64,000 nucleotides of DNA from Epiperipatus broadwayi (taxonomy: Eukaryota > Onychophora > Udeonychophora > Euonychophora > Peripatidae), in NCBI GenBank assembly GCA_028023455.1, contig JAQFVV010012497.1, positions 4,458,286-4,522,285 on the forward strand, in the 5' to 3' direction. This document shows positions 22,847 through 37,580 of this stretch, in pieces. A program made the translations under genes and the position numbers. Position 1 is the stretch's first letter, and every line of letters starts with the position of its first letter. The notes below the pieces were generated by a model. It saw nothing but the letters and a program-made list of their open reading frames with translations. It did no database searches and was not told the DNA's origin.

Positions 22847-25800
22847 GATTATTTATCTTTTTGACATATATGTGTTCAAGTGTATCAGTGTTATGAGATA
22901 GAGTGGAGGGTGATGGGTCATGTGAAAGTCTGTGTTCATATATCTTATATGTTACATATGTTGATACAGGTATATAATAAACCTGTATTTCAGTTAATAA
23001 TCAGTTTTGTTGAATAGAATATGTTAGAACACTGGTTGACGATTGTGGGAGAAAATTTCTACATTTTAATAGAATTTGTTATGTGAAGAATGCAGAAATA
23101 AAAAATCTCTAGACTTTTGTAGTGAAAAATAGCAGAAAAATTTTGTCTTTAGGATTGATAATAAAACAAATACATATTTTTTATTGGGAATTTATGAACA
23201 AAATCGATTTTTAAACAAAGAAGAAATAAGAAAAGATTTGCTTCCCTCTTATCAGATAGATTGTTAAAGAAATGGAGGAATTGACAACTGAACTGAAATT
23301 TGCACCTCTCTCATCTTGTAATTTATTTGATAATTCTATTGTGGGAATAATGCATAAAATATTAGAAGACACCAATCCAAATAATAAATATTTCAATCAA
23401 AAAACAATGCCATTTAAAAACATGCTCTTAGATTTCAATGGGCCAAAGAACAAAAACATCAGATTTTAGGAAAATGGACTAAAAAACTCTTAATAGTATA
23501 CTTATAAAAGAATAAAGTAATATAAATGGAAATATTATTTTATTATTATGTTTTTATCCACTTCAAAATATTATTAATGGAAAGATTAAATTTACTATAA
23601 TTCTGAGAATAGGTTTCATGAATAGCTTTTTATAATTTATTTTAATGACTTTATTTATTTATTTTTTTAAAAAAAAAAACATTTCTAAGAATAACTAAAA
23701 AAAAACATTATAGAAAAAAAAATGTTTTAATTGATTTTATACACACACATTTGCATATAAGTTTAAAAGAAATAAAGTATAAGCATCTATATTTAGTGAC
23801 TTTACTTGTATATTATGTATTGTTTTTCAAATAAGCCAGTATTACATGTAAGAAGCAAATACAGGCCTATAAATGATAGTTTTTGAGATATATATTTTAA
23901 TGTATAATGATGTGGCATATATATATATCAAAATTGAGGTATTAGAATAATAATATTCTTCCTTAAATAAAATAAATTTTATTTCATGAAACTGGGCTGA
24001 TATTTTTTTTTTTATATATACATTGGTAAATAGATATTTACTTGTCATGACCTTATGATTTATTTATTTACTTGATTAATTGTTAAAGAAGGTACATCTA
24101 AGATTATATTAGAGTTTATGTTAGAGGATTTGAGATCTCAATATTTTATATGTAAGTTAAGCAAGTGTATTAGTGTATGCGCTTAGTAAATTTAGAATAA
24201 CAGATAATTTACTTATATGGTGATTATCATATGTACTAGCCATAATAATATTGTTGATGAATATAGTAGTACTGTATTTATGTTAAGTAGAAGATAAATA
24301 TAAAAAAATATTTTATATAAAAGTAAAGTGAAAGGTATATGTGTTCTGATAATATAAAAAAGTTCTCCACTTTAAAGAGACTAAAATTAAGTGATGTAAC
24401 AAGGCAAATGTTTTATGAATTACTTGGGAGATATATTTATTCTATATAATTTGTAAGAAATGTTATAATTATTGACATTTGCTTAAAATAGTCATATAAA
24501 ATTTCTTCTCAAGTTCATAGATGAAATGCTTAACAAATCAATATGTGTTACAGATGATAAACAAACATACATGATGAATAATTAGAATGCATTGTCAAAG
24601 TGATGTATATTATTATTTTACAAAAATTATCACTTATTGTCTTACATGTATGCATGAATTTGAGTAGTGATAGGTTGATTTATTGCTCATATAAATAATT
24701 TTCAATATATTTATTTTTTGCTAAAGGATATAGAAGTAAATTTCTAGATAAAGGAAATATATGAATAAAAATTTTAAGATAGTTAAAATGAGAGTTTAGG
24801 ATGTCATTTCAGGCATCTACTTATGTATTTTGTTATCATTTATTTATTTATTTGATTAATCATTACTTAATTTAGTATTATATTTTATTTTTATATATTT
24901 TGAAATAAAATATATTGTTGATACTTACACGATGATTCTTATTTTCACTCTCATTCATTCATCTATTTTATTTTGAGGTGAAGAATATCTATGACTACCA
25001 GACATTTTTATAACATAATTTGATCATATGCTCTTATTATTACTAACATAATCAAAATTTTGAATCATGATCTGTAGTTTCAATATGCTTGCCATAAGGG
25101 CTAGTGTAATAAAGATAAGAAGATGTAGTATGAGTATGCACTAGATAAATATCCTGATTTGCATGGTGCTCATAAATTACAAATAGTTGCAAATTACGAT
25201 AAATAAATAATTTCTGAGTATTAGATTAGATGTTTCATCATTTGTACTTTCTGAATAAATTAAAATGATTTTTTTTATTCATACTTATTTGCCTATGTGT
25301 GTGGCTTCCTAACTCCAGCTTATTTCATTTCAATAGTGATACATATATAGAGAATAATTTTGAATTGTTTAAAATCTATATTTTAAAAAAATAATAGTAA
25401 TGCAAGTAATAACTTTGTTTAGATTAAAAAATCAAACAGTCAAGAATCAATTCATTGATGATGATATTGTAAAAGAAAAAGATTTCCAAAAATTTTTTAG
25501 AATAGGAAAAATAAATAAATTTAAAGATGTTGATAATCAATCAACAAAATTACCTGTCAAAAAAGTTAATTATTTTTCATACTTTTTTTTTTTATATACA
25601 CATGCATATGTGAATTTTATGTACAATCTTCAAATGGAATTAATTATAAAAGATATTTTTAATAATTTTATTATTTTGATAAATTCAAATAAGATAAAAG
25701 ATGAATTTCATTTATATATTAAATCAATTATTATACCACACTGATAATATGTTTTTGATGTAAAACTAATTTAAGGTATTATATATCATTTAAAAGTAAT

Positions 25801-28800
25801 AACTTAAGATTTTTATTTAATGGCAAGTCAAATATGTTCAGGAATTATTTTGTCACATGTTTGTGTGTATGTATGACAAGTAAACACATACATTTTAATC
25901 ATTTTTTAAAATTTTATTAAATGTCAATTGAAATATATTCATTGTATATTATAAAATGCATGTCTATGTGGATATATATATATATGTTTTATGTAAACCC
26001 TTTAGGAGGTATTGTAAATTAATGTAATAACTTGAATTTTATATATTAATCATGTAAATCACAATGTGATAGTATTTGTTGTACGTTAATTAAAATCAGA
26101 ATGCTTAGATGTGTAAAGCCCTATTCTACAGACCTTATCTTTATTTTTTTTATTGTTGTTAATAAACTTGTATTCAATTGTTAAAATTATTCCAGTGACT
26201 TAATTGTAAAAAGAGTTTAGAATATTGTATATTTGCATCATCTCTTGATCACAATAACAGTAATAGAGTGTGTTCTTTGAGCTAGATTCGAGATAACAGT
26301 CTGATATGTAAAAGGGGATGTATAATTACTATTTATGGGAGTTGTAGTTGGCACTAAGAATTTTATTTAAAGCCCATGCACTGCATTTATTTTAGTTTAA
26401 TCTCTATTAGAAATTAAGTTTATAGTTGGCCAGTACATTAATAGTACTAAGTGGCCAGAGCATTGATGATGATCAGCATGTTTTAATATCCCAACATTAT
26501 TGCTTTGATTATTATGTATTCTGATGGATTAGCACTTAAGATTGTGCATCCAATTTAAATAATTGCACCAAGCTGGCAAAGGCTAAATAGTTGGCCTGGT
26601 CTACAGTAGACCCAGTTCAAATCTAGTCGCAAGATTGACTTGATTTATTTTGATTGTTGTTCATCCAGTAATGATGGATGATTATTTCTTTTGAGTATTA
26701 CTAGTAATTACTTATACTTGCTAACAATGCAGGTGATTTATAGTTCGTTTAAGGAGTTAACTGGGCTGATTTCTCATAGAAATATCATACTATAATATAA
26801 TTATTTTAATATCTTTCTTTAATATTTTATCTTATTATTTAAATTAATTTTAATTGAAATATTGTTGACTTGGGGATGATGATGATTTACCATCACTTCA
26901 CCTTCACCCAAACTTCCCCATCCTGTTATAATATATAACAGTATTTTTTTCTTATAAAACTGAGAAACTAGAATGTTCTATTTTATCTTTTTTTTTTTTT
27001 TTTGTCTAATAAGTGTTTTGGAGGCAAGCATGACTTTAGATATAGATTATGATAAAGAAATAAAGAAAATAGTTTAGTGGGTCATATTAAATACTTGTTT
27101 ACATTTAATAAGTATAAATTAATTCACATTTTAAAATACATAACCTTTTTGCTAGCACATAGTTTTGTAGTCATTGTGTATTATTCTCAGAAAGATAGTC
27201 TACAAGCTGAATATTTTCTAATAAATTCTGATGATGATTATTAAATTAATAAGGATATATTCAAATTCTATTGCTTTTAATAATATATATTTCTACTTAT
27301 TTTGATAGAACTACAATTTTCTGACACTGTCTATTTTAATGGAAGTTTTAGAAACAGAGATTTAGTTTAGACAGCTTGCTTTGAGTCGACTGCAGACATA
27401 GCATTTTCCAGTCCAAAGTGGACTTGCCTCACTGCATAGATGTCACGGTAACAACTAGTGAAAATACCCTTGCTGTAGGCAGAGGTTTCACTGGAGAGCA
27501 CATCCAGTCATTCATGTTGGCAGACCTATGGAAATTCAGTCTGGCTTTTTATCCAGATAAAAAATTAATGATGGTATCTTTTGTAGAATTATTTCAATTT
27601 GTTTTCACTGGGTGACTTTATAGTGAACATATTGAGTTTAGTATTCTAATTTTGATAATAGAATCCATGTATTTAGATAAATGTTTAAGTAAATCTTATG
27701 ATAGATATATCTATAACCTTACGTAGTATCATGCAAATATCATGCAAAAGAATCACTTGGAAAGGAAGGAGAATTCTGACTCTGTGAATTTTAAGGTTTA
27801 AGTATAAGATTGTAAGGAAAATTATATGACAAAACAAATACAATACTAAATTTTAGTAAAATCATTTTGTCTTTTTTTTTTTTTTGCTTTAGAAGATACA
27901 ATCTACTAAGTTCTTTACCTCTAGTTTTAGTTTTCAACATTATAGCATGCAGATTTAAAAAATTAGCTTATTACTATCTGAATTTGAACATGTTATGTTA
28001 ATACAGATGCTAAAAGTTGGGGAGATATATTTATTATGAATTTATAATTATTAAGAATTATTTGCTTAGAAAATCATGTGACATTAGAGCACTTGTATTA
28101 AATCCCACAGGGCAACTCTTTTAGTATAAATTTGAATTATATATATATATTGAACTGAGTGGGAGTAGGTAATAAAAGAAAAATAAGAGTAGAATAATTT
28201 TAATAAAATATTGTGAAAAAAAAACAAATTGTTTTGTTTCTTTAATAAAAAATAAATATAAAATTATTTATTGTACCTCGATCTACTCCAAACTGCACTT
28301 TAGTATTGCATCACACCTATTCCTCAGGCAGAGAAGCACAATACCAAAGATACCTGTAGTCAGGCCAGATATATACAAGATATAACCTGCGACCACCTTT
28401 CCAGACTATGGAACTTCGGCTGCTAAATTCAGCCCCTATCATCCAAGACACTTTATTTGTTTTGAAGTAAAACTTCAGATGCCAGCTAATTACACGAAGT
28501 AATTAACACGGCCTGAATGACAGCTACTAATACATTGCCTGATTTATCCCAAACTAGCTCAATAGAGAAAGTAATACAGTAAACTGCTTTAACTAGATTC
28601 TTTACCAAGTGATATTTAACGATAGGAGTAAAAGAATTAACCAACAAAATACTAATTTCCAAGAATAATTTATTTTACATCTTAAACTAATTTATAACCC
28701 AATTTATTACCCCTTCCCTGAATATAATAATGATTACATATCATATATCAGGCACACATATTATAAATAAACTTGAAGCATTAAAAAATATTATATATGA

Positions 28801-29907
28801 CATGCACACATTCTACCATAAGCTATTTGTATGATTTGGATAGTTCTACAAATATTTGTTGATTACACTAACTCAGCACATAAATAGTTTTTTTATGCTA
28901 GTTATAGAGTTCATTTCTGTTGACTCTGGATACCTCAAAGATTGCAATGGCTACAATAATAAATTAATGTCACACTAAGAATGGGAATAAAGAAGAAATT
29001 GCTATTACCTATAGGTTTTTCAGATATGTGTTCCTCTGGATAGATGGCTGAGTCTTTCTCCTGTGAGAAGCATGTTGGACCAACCAGTTGGGATTTAGAA
29101 TTACAGATGAATGTGGTTCCTTGCTGCATTTCAGTCCGGCAGACAGAAGTTCGAGCAGTTCAGTTTATTAGATGTTTATTGTGGCTAATTAGAAACCTTC
29201 AGATGTTCTAGGACTGTCAAAGAATGGAGTACAGTGGTATACTTCAACTTCTGATTAGAAGCACATGGTTTTCTTGGCATTTATAAAAGTAAGTTTCATT
29301 TGCACAGATTGGAAATTATTGCAGGTATACGACAAATAACACTGCTAAAAAAGATGATGACGAGATTTTTCAGGCCTATTTATATGTGGCCCTCTTATTG
29401 TTCTTATCCTTCCAAATCAGTTTGATTAAATTTTAAATTAATTAAATTTATTAATTAAATTTCCATTGTCTCTTAATTCACTTTCCTTCTTAGATTAATA
29501 TAACTGTGGATAAAATATAATTTTTTAATTATTCCCATTGTTGTTTATTTGCAGCCATTGCTTATCAGTTGAGAAATCTTTGAGTTTGACTTAACTTTTT
29601 ATATTACAAACTTTATTTTCCATTTTTAACTCAATATTCTTTATCCGCATACACATATATTTTTCTTTTTAATGTATTTAAAAACCAACTCTTTCATTTA
29701 CGCACACTCATTCTGATTTCTGTATGTAATTAAATTAACTTTGACATGTATATTTTCATTTCTTTTAAATAAATGAAAAGAGAGCATTTTTAATTTTCAT
29801 ATAAAAGATTTTAATTTTAAACTTTATCTAGTTATATCTTTTCCTCCCCTCTTTTCATTCCTTTCCTTTTTCCTAAACCTAGCAAACTTCTATGAATAAT
29901 GATGCTG
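22847..29907 (+). other. UVSSA intron continued; AT-rich with a few GC-richer islands
   Basis: No exon that keeps the UVSSA frame was found. GC-richer islands at about 26540-26650, 27371-27560, 28262-28600 and 29020-29230 are probably old insertions. The first has a CAGTTCAAATCT sequence resembling a tRNA B box. A 114-codon open frame at 25400-25744 has Lys/Asn/Ile-rich composition and no recognised domain. Confidence 0.45.
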
Positions 29908-29981
29908 CTTTCTTTTCTTCATTCTCTCTCCACTTTCTTTTCTTCATTCTCTCTCCGCTTTCTTTTCTTCATTCTCTCTCT
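29908..29981. repeat. Pyrimidine minisatellite, 25-bp unit, three copies
   Basis: The unit starts CTTTCTTTTCTTCATTC and repeats three times with single-base differences, all inside a UVSSA intron. Confidence 0.9.
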
Positions 29982-30804
29982 GATTATCTGCACTACTTTT
30001 TTAAACAAGACGAAAATAACTTTTTTTTTTAAAACATTTTAATACTGACTTCGGACTTATTAATATTTAAAACTTTATTATACATATGTAGCACTTGATT
30101 AGCAGTACAATATAAATTCTAAACTGGTGTGAATATATACACAAATATCCATTTGTGATATACATATACATTGTATAAATTTGAATATACTACTTATCTC
30201 ATTGTGAATATATTTTTGATTTAATTTGATCTAATTTGTGTGCAAAAAAAAATTATAATGGATTAGGCCAGATATGTATGGTATACTCCTGGTGTTATAG
30301 TATTATTTGTTTATATATCATAAATCAAGTATAATTTTGATCACATAATTAAATAAATATAATATTTAAGCTTTTTGATTACATTTTTTAAGATTTAAAT
30401 ATTTTATATATGGAATTTACTTTTTATTGTCTTCACTGAAAGTTTCTAAATATACACACATACATATATATATAATTTATTTTTTTAAAGTCCTTAATAT
30501 ATTGCTGTTAGGACTAATGATCATATTTTCAAATATGATTTTTTCAATGCAAATCATCATTTGGTAATAATGCATATATCTAGTTGACATTAATAAAATT
30601 ACAATGTCAAATGCTGTTTTGGGAGGAAATTATAATTTTGCATATAGATATATGAATTACTGCACATGTTTTAACAGTAGAAATCTGAGAAATTTGAGAA
30701 AGTCAGCTTTTTTATTTAAAGTATTATTAGCAATTAGATATAATAAAATATTTTTTTTGTCAGTATATATATTATATATGTGTAAATGTTTTTTTTTTTT
30801 CCAG

Positions 30805-30937
30805 CTTATAACAAAAGTTGACAGTACATCTGATAAAATTAAAAGATTATTAGATCTGAAAATGACATTGGAATCTATTATTCATAAATGCAATGAATTA
30901 AATGTACAAGAAATGAAGATAAGAAAATCAGGGTCTG
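30805..30937 (+). CDS. UVSSA: UVSSA exon b
   Basis: The acceptor follows a long T tract ending CCAG at 30804. The donor GTAAGG starts at 30938. The exon enters in phase 0 and leaves in phase 1, giving 44 codons plus one base. It encodes a charged helix, KIKRLLDLKMTLESIIHKC-type, corresponding to the human segment with A-I-D-L-K-A-E-L-E. The open frame extends upstream to 30604 but the composition before 30805 is intronic. Confidence 0.9.
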
Positions 30938-31649
30938 GTAAGGTTATGTTAAAATTAATATTTTAACTAAATACTTACATAATGTTATGTCATATTGGTA
31001 ATAAAAAAATGCAGGAATGCATGATCTTTGTATGTTGAGCAAATTAAATCTCCATTTCTATAAGAATTGAAACTGATAAAAATTGAACATTTAGTGTATG
31101 AATTTAATGACATGCAGTCTATAAATGCTGTTTCCATTTAATAATTATACCTTCTTTATGTAAGCATCTTTATATTTACAATATTTTATAATTTTTAAAA
31201 AAAAATTAAGCATTTATTTATTAAGTAATAACCTGTAGATTTATACTTTACGTTTGTAACTTGTCTTTGATTATTATATATTTTGTGCTTTGATAATATT
31301 TTTTCACGTTGTAACAGCATTGTCTCATGGAAACTATTTTTGAATCAAATCCATTCAATAACAATCAGTTATGCCATTATTTGCTACCACAATATGGCAA
31401 TAGTTTAAAAATACTTATAATAGCTTATGTTTTTTTTATTATCTCATGGAAACAATTATTCAGTTAATTTTACAAAGTAATAAAGTATAAAGTTATGTAG
31501 ACATATCGCGACAGTAATTCAAGGATATTTATAAAACTTATACAGCATATTTTCCCATTCCTTGAATAATGAATTACTTTAATACAATATAATAAATTTG
31601 CTATTGTTATTCAAGTATTTTCAAAATACTTTTATTAAAATTGTACTAT
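30938..31649 (+). other. UVSSA intron, AT-rich, nothing seen
   Basis: No repeat or coding feature is recognised. Confidence 0.5.
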
Positions 31650-32093
31650 AACGGTCAAATATGTACATTCACAAAACAAAATCCAGAACTCTGATAGATC
31701 ATCCTAAGGCCGACCAGTTTTACGGTGGTGGAAGCCACGACTCTGGCCCAACCCTAGTTCCTCTACCATTGCTCAGAGATTTACTACCTTGCAGATGACA
31801 CAGTTGAGGTCACAGCAGTATTTCCCTTCTTCACGTGCCATCAGTAGAACAAAAGACAGAATAGTTGGCATTCTTATTTAGTACAATTGTATAGGTATCA
31901 TGTGGCTTATATGATTAGTAAACATTGAAAAGATTTTAATAAATAATAATAAAATGATTACTAAATACTAAATAATTATGAGTCGGTGAGCAAGACTAAG
32001 ACATGAAGCGGAGTAAATTTAAAATTAATTTAATGAATTTAAATTATGAAAACAATAATTAAAAACAATATTGCAATGGCCAGATGTCTGATC

Positions 32094-32364
32094 TCACATG
32101 CAGGTGATTAAGGGATGTTTACATTAATTGGGATTCACATGCAAGTGATGGGTTTTAGAAGTAATTTTGCATAGCTGAGTTTACATGACTTGGTTTACAT
32201 ATATAGATCAAATCACTCGCAGATGATTATAAATTTCTAGTTAAAATTATTAGAGTTTTAAGGTTTTATGCGTTTCTGGTATATATACATAGCATCAAAT
32301 CACTCGCAGGTGACTGTAGTTTATTTCGCTATATATATGTGTGATTCTTTCACTCGCAGGTGAT
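32094..32364 (+). repeat. Array of five near-palindromic 15-mers, TCAC-N7-GTGA type
   Basis: Variants of TCACTCGCAGGTGAT occur at 32094-32108, 32135-32149, 32213-32227, 32300-32314 and 32350-32364. The first two read TCACATGCA(G/A)GTGAT, the third ends AGATGAT and the fourth GGTGAC. Each except those two end variants has TCAC facing GTGA across 7 bases. Most contain an E-box-like CAGGTG. Spacing is 41, 78, 87 and 50, so this is not a simple tandem satellite. Confidence 0.8.
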
Positions 32365-34151
32365 GAAATTATAATACAATTAGATTCCATATTTTTATAA
32401 GCATTAATACTAATTTTATGACTATATGAATTAGCTCATATTTATCTATGCCTAGTTTATGCTATAATAGGATCTGGATTTGCTTTAATAATTAGTGGAA
32501 GTGAATATAAATTTTAATAAAGAACATATCTTATCAAGCACGAATAATTAATATATTCTCTATATAACTAATATACATTTTAAACTGGATTCTAATTCAG
32601 ATCAAAGCTGAAATAATAATTATAATGGCGGGATGAACTGATTATAGGGAGCTAGACTTCAGATACTAATGCATATAGAAACGTACAATTCTGAGTCTTT
32701 TTGCATCTCATACGTGCCTTATTCACGGGATTTTTACCAAGTAACGGTTCCCTTCAACCGAACTCATTGCTGTGAAATAGGCCTTTTTAGTCCGGAGGAT
32801 CGAGTAATTTATATTATGTGGGAGTCTTACGCTCTGGGTGAGTCTCATGCTCCATTATAAAAGATGCAGAATGGATTGGTGTGTACCAGTCACCATCTGA
32901 AGAAGGAAATTACCCGAACTAAATGTACTGGAGTAGCCCTAACACGTACGCCCAGTAAAGAAATACAGCAACAAGTAAGTTACGTCGTAGCATTTCTTAA
33001 GGACACATATGCACCGCTGACAACATTATCATATACTAAAAAACTTAGATGCTAAAGAGTTTCCTTCATGAAACTACCCTGTATCAGTTCATATTGTAGT
33101 ATTTATAATTATACTATTTAGGAAAGTTTACGAATCCAATTTACAAAGCTATCTATATAGGCTTTTATTTACTTAAGGAGGATTACAGCATACGGGGAAA
33201 TTAAAATACAGAATTATAAATTTATGCTGCATTTTATCACTTCAACTGAATATTGGTAAAATATTATATTTAAAAGCAAATCTATTTTAGAATAATTATA
33301 CGCTTGTAATTATATTTCAAATAGGATATTTTATCCGTTTCAAAATAGAGCTTTTTAGTTTGTGTGTTATTATGCATCTTACATATATACGCAAAATGAC
33401 ATATATATGCGTGAGAATCTTCACTTAATTCTCGCTAATGGTTTAATTACGAATAAAGCTCGGTCTTGAAAACATATAGCATAAACAATATAACATAATT
33501 AAAATAATAAGATTTGGCATAGATTTAATTAAGAAATGCAATATTTAAAATAGGATAAAATTTCACGCAAGTGAAATCTGAAATTTGCTAAGTTTAGAAT
33601 TAAGGTTATGCGACATTTGCAGAAATATAATTGACTTGGTTTCGATAATTCTAAGTTTATAAGATTAATGACGGCAAATATTATCATTAACTTAAGGTAT
33701 ATAAATTAACTTAAACTTTAATAATTATTTTAAAACAGATCATTAAGTATTATACGTAACTAAATTTATATAAAACATTTAAATTCTAGATTTTAGCAAG
33801 TTAAAATGGAATAGCATTTAACTACTTAGAATAAGATTAATATGTAACCAAATCAATCATTAATTTCCACAAATAAACCAACAAATAAAGAAATCATATC
33901 ATCATGTTAATAAATGAAATGTGTTCTCAATGGAAATAACTCAGATTTTGAAATAATAAATTATAAATCAATCTGTCAATGGATTATTTAACGAATCATA
34001 GGAATAAATAGGTTTATAAATCAGGCAAGATTTTAGGGTTTAAAATAAAGTTATTAAATCATTTCTAATTTTAGGCAAGATTTTAACATTGGAATAAAAC
34101 AAAATAAAATTTACATTTACACAAGTTTAGTTTACATTATTATTATGGCCA

Positions 34152-34375
34152 TGTAACGGTCAGAAAACGTGTGACTCGTAAACATAGTGCAGAATTCGAC
34201 CACCATACAGAACAGCAGCACCATCGAGTAGCGAAGCCACCCGTGGTACTGAGTTCGAACATAGTTTATCGGTTCCACAATACAATCCACGAAACAACGC
34301 ATCTGATGCGACATTAGTAAATATTTCCTTAGGCACGGTGGGCAGGGATATGCAAGAGACTCATGATTTTATTCT
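34152..34375 (+). repeat. Dispersed repeat family T, copy 4 (diverged)
   Basis: It begins TGTAACGGTCAGAAAACG and keeps the GTGCAGAATTC, ACGCATCTGAT and GGCACGGTGGGCAGGG blocks in the family order, with many changes between. Beyond about 34375 similarity is lost. It probably belongs to an older subfamily. Confidence 0.65.
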
Positions 34376-36640
34376 CGAGTTAGCCAATAACCAAACTAAT
34401 ATTAATTAAACATTCATATTTACATAATCGAGGAAATATTATATAGAATGGGTATCGAATAAATGAAACGTAACTGCAGACATATAGTTTAAAATTATTT
34501 ATTAATACATTTTAATAAAACAATCTAATAATATTTTATGGACTAACAGCTTCAGTAGCGAGATTTGCGACATGATTATATTTTAAAGAATACATTTATT
34601 TATTTAGACATTATTTTATATTGAGGATTTCAGTAGCAGTATTTCCGATACTGTAATGTTTACAAAAGGAATACATTTATTTGAAGGCGTAATCTAGCTA
34701 CCTAAAATTCTCGAGTGAGTATTTCTAATGCATGCCTTGGGGAATTTATACCTTTGCAATGCAAGAGTCTAAAGTAAGATTTAAGAGTAGTGGCGGACAT
34801 ATATTTATTTAATTAAAATATTTATCTTATGACTAAGGGCAAACATTTATTTGAGAGTGAATTATGAAGATAATGCAGAGGCGGAGTGATATATAGAATA
34901 ATAAAACTAAGTAAAGGAACACGTGGTACACTTTAGAAAGGCGATATGGAATGGCAGTATATCGAAACTGCAATGCCGTGAATGAGTTTATAAGAATGTC
35001 TGGCTGGTCTCTGCCATCGGCCCGACGAAGTAAGGTGTCACATAAGCATAACCAGGGACAAGCGGTCCATGTCACAATTTTGCCGGCTGGCTGCATGACA
35101 TTGTCAAGTCCTACGGGAGCACCCATTATGCCCGCTTGTGTAGGATGACTGGGGTTAATTTCAACCCTGGAGAATCCGGAATATTTACGGCGGAATAGAT
35201 CATCGCGTCTTTAAAACGTAACACATGTATAAGTATAAACGATTATGATAAGATTTAAATAGATTTCTAATTCGACCCTACATTATCAACATTTACTAAA
35301 GAACGTTGGTGACACTCAAAGAAATGTAATTTTCTGGGATTATTCATGATGATTTAATAAATACAAAACATATCTAAATTGGGAATTATTATAACTAATA
35401 CGTCAGCCATTTGCGAAGTAGTAGACCCCTGCATTACAATAAATGATGCACTGAATGCGTGTCAATTTATATGAAAGTTAAGTTATTTAGGAAAGTAGAT
35501 ATTAATGAAAATGTGACACGCATTCACTGTTTCAAACGATCATAGATTTAAACTTTGAAAATAGAGACAATTGTGAGCATGCAATAATTAAATAATAAAT
35601 ATAGATAAAATGTAGATTTTAGAAATACGCATCCAAGATAGAATGAGGTAAGCTAGATTAGTAGAGAAATTTACACATTAAGTTAATTATTCAGTTTTAG
35701 TTATACATATGGTAGTTTTTACATTTTATAATTTAGATAAGTAGTATGAAGAAGAGCTATAGCATATTATTAGAGTACTCTAGAGTTTGAACACAGACAG
35801 GTACCTGTTTTATAAGAAGTTTTCTGATTCCATTAGTTTAGCAGCAAAAAGTTCACGAGTGGCAATTCTTTCTTGTATTTAGATATTTCATTTTCTTTCA
35901 CAGCAGCAGCAGCTTTCTCATTCATTTCAGGCAGCAGATCTTCATGGTGAATTTATGATGGGCAATGGAAAGTTCGGCATCCGACAGGCCATCTCCCGAT
36001 GGAGAATAATCTAGGTGCTTTACTCGGTCATACCTTGGCAGGAACAAAATATTTTTATTATTTTTGGAGACTCTCAGTGATCGAGAGCAAAGCTAAAGTT
36101 TAAGTGAATGGCTCCAGCAAGTCTAAGATGGCCTCTTTTTTTATCTTGATCTTTCACATTTTTGTTAAGATATTTTAGGTTATACTTAATCTGCCCTGAG
36201 GATAATCAATGCATTTTGTTGGTTTTTTTTTAATTAAAGAAAGCTGCCGTTCTATTGTTTACATTTTACATTTACTAATTATATTTTGGGGAATTTTTCT
36301 TTAATTAATCTATTATCTATCACTGACCGATGCTTTTCAATTTCAAAGACAAAAAGGGAACATAAGATTATTTTAACTTTTAATTAAATATTACATCAGA
36401 TTTTTTTAGAATTATTATTAAACGAAATTTAAACAAAGCAATAAATACGAACTTTATAATCCAAAATAAATGATTAAAATTATACAAAATTATATAACTA
36501 AAAGAAATCTAAATTATATTATTTTATCCCTATTTATTGCGTTTAATTTGAGATCGAAATGTGTGCGTGTTTATGCTGAATTCTACATATATTTATACAT
36601 TTTTAATATTGTTACACACACAATTCGATATCAAAAAGTT

Positions 36641-36725
36641 TAAATTTGGGCGGGATAGACCGGTCAGTGAGAGACGACAGAAAAAGGTGAAACTTAAGAT
36701 TCGAATACGAATCTTACTGTTTCAG
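36641..36725 (+). other. Structured hairpin motif H, copy 2
   Basis: A TTTAAATTTGGGCGGG box at about 36641 is followed by the hairpin. The outer arms are GTGAAAC (36687-36693) and GTTTCA (36719-36724). The inner arms are TAAGATTCG (36695-36703) and CGAATCTTA (36708-36716), a perfect 9-bp stem with loop AATA. The inner stem differs completely from copy 1 yet remains paired. Confidence 0.65.
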
Positions 36726-37580
36726 CCATTAGATTAAGATTTAAGCTAGCATTTTAGAGTTGAGTTTAGTGGAAAGCTTTAGAATTGAAGGAGTATTTAC
36801 CATTCTTATTCTCTTTTCTTTCTGCTGCCAAGTTTTTTCTGCATAGTGGGACCTCTTTAAGTTGTTATGGTGGTTAGTTCATGTTTCTCTGTCTTAGGTA
36901 GCTTTTCATCGGCAGCGGGAAGCAAGATTTTCAGCCTATTACCCCAACATGCTAATTATTAACTTTCTTCAATACTTTATTAAAATTACCACTCTGAATG
37001 GGAATGTCCGAATGCATTAAAGATGGCTGCTATCGCTTATATAGTAATAAACCCCCCCCTCTCCTATATTATATTATTTTCTTAGATCTGTTTCTTAGGT
37101 TACTCGCATATTACCAGGAATCGCAGAAGCCTGCTGTGTCAACTTTTAATTAGGTCAAAAAAAAACCCAGTGACAAGCTTCTAATTTTAATTCTAAATAT
37201 AATTTTAGTCAATCTTATACTGGGAAAGATTAACTCTTCTAGCGTCACTTTGGCTAGAAAAACAAATCTAACATTTGTGAAAAACATTTTGTTATATATG
37301 TAACTCGACCGTTTTAATTTACCGATATATGCAGAATTATGAAATTTCAAATATAAATAAATTAATAAATATTTCAGAATAGAGAAATCTTAATGTTTTA
37401 TATCCTATTAACATTAATTTTCTAACATATATGTAGTCTAAAGTTACGCATACAACTCGTTTTTCATTTAACTATTATTAAAATATATATATGTGCGTAT
37501 TTTAGAGATTGATGTCTATATAAATGAATATTTCTCTATTTAGGTAAATATACACACACATACATGATTACACTTATTTA

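Noticed and set aside
25400-25744. 114-codon open frame on the + strand within a UVSSA intron
   Set aside because: Lys/Asn/Ile-rich composition expected of AT-rich DNA, no domain recognised, and no link to the UVSSA frame.
26560-26640. tRNA-derived SINE head (CAGTTCAAATCT resembling a B box)
   Set aside because: The A box is not convincing, no cloverleaf can be drawn, and no second copy was noticed. It stays an unassigned GC-richer island.
34833-35148. Overlapping open frames of 65 and 97 codons on opposite strands in a GC-richer island
   Set aside because: No family is recognised. They are probably fragments of a decayed insertion, so they are not called as genes.
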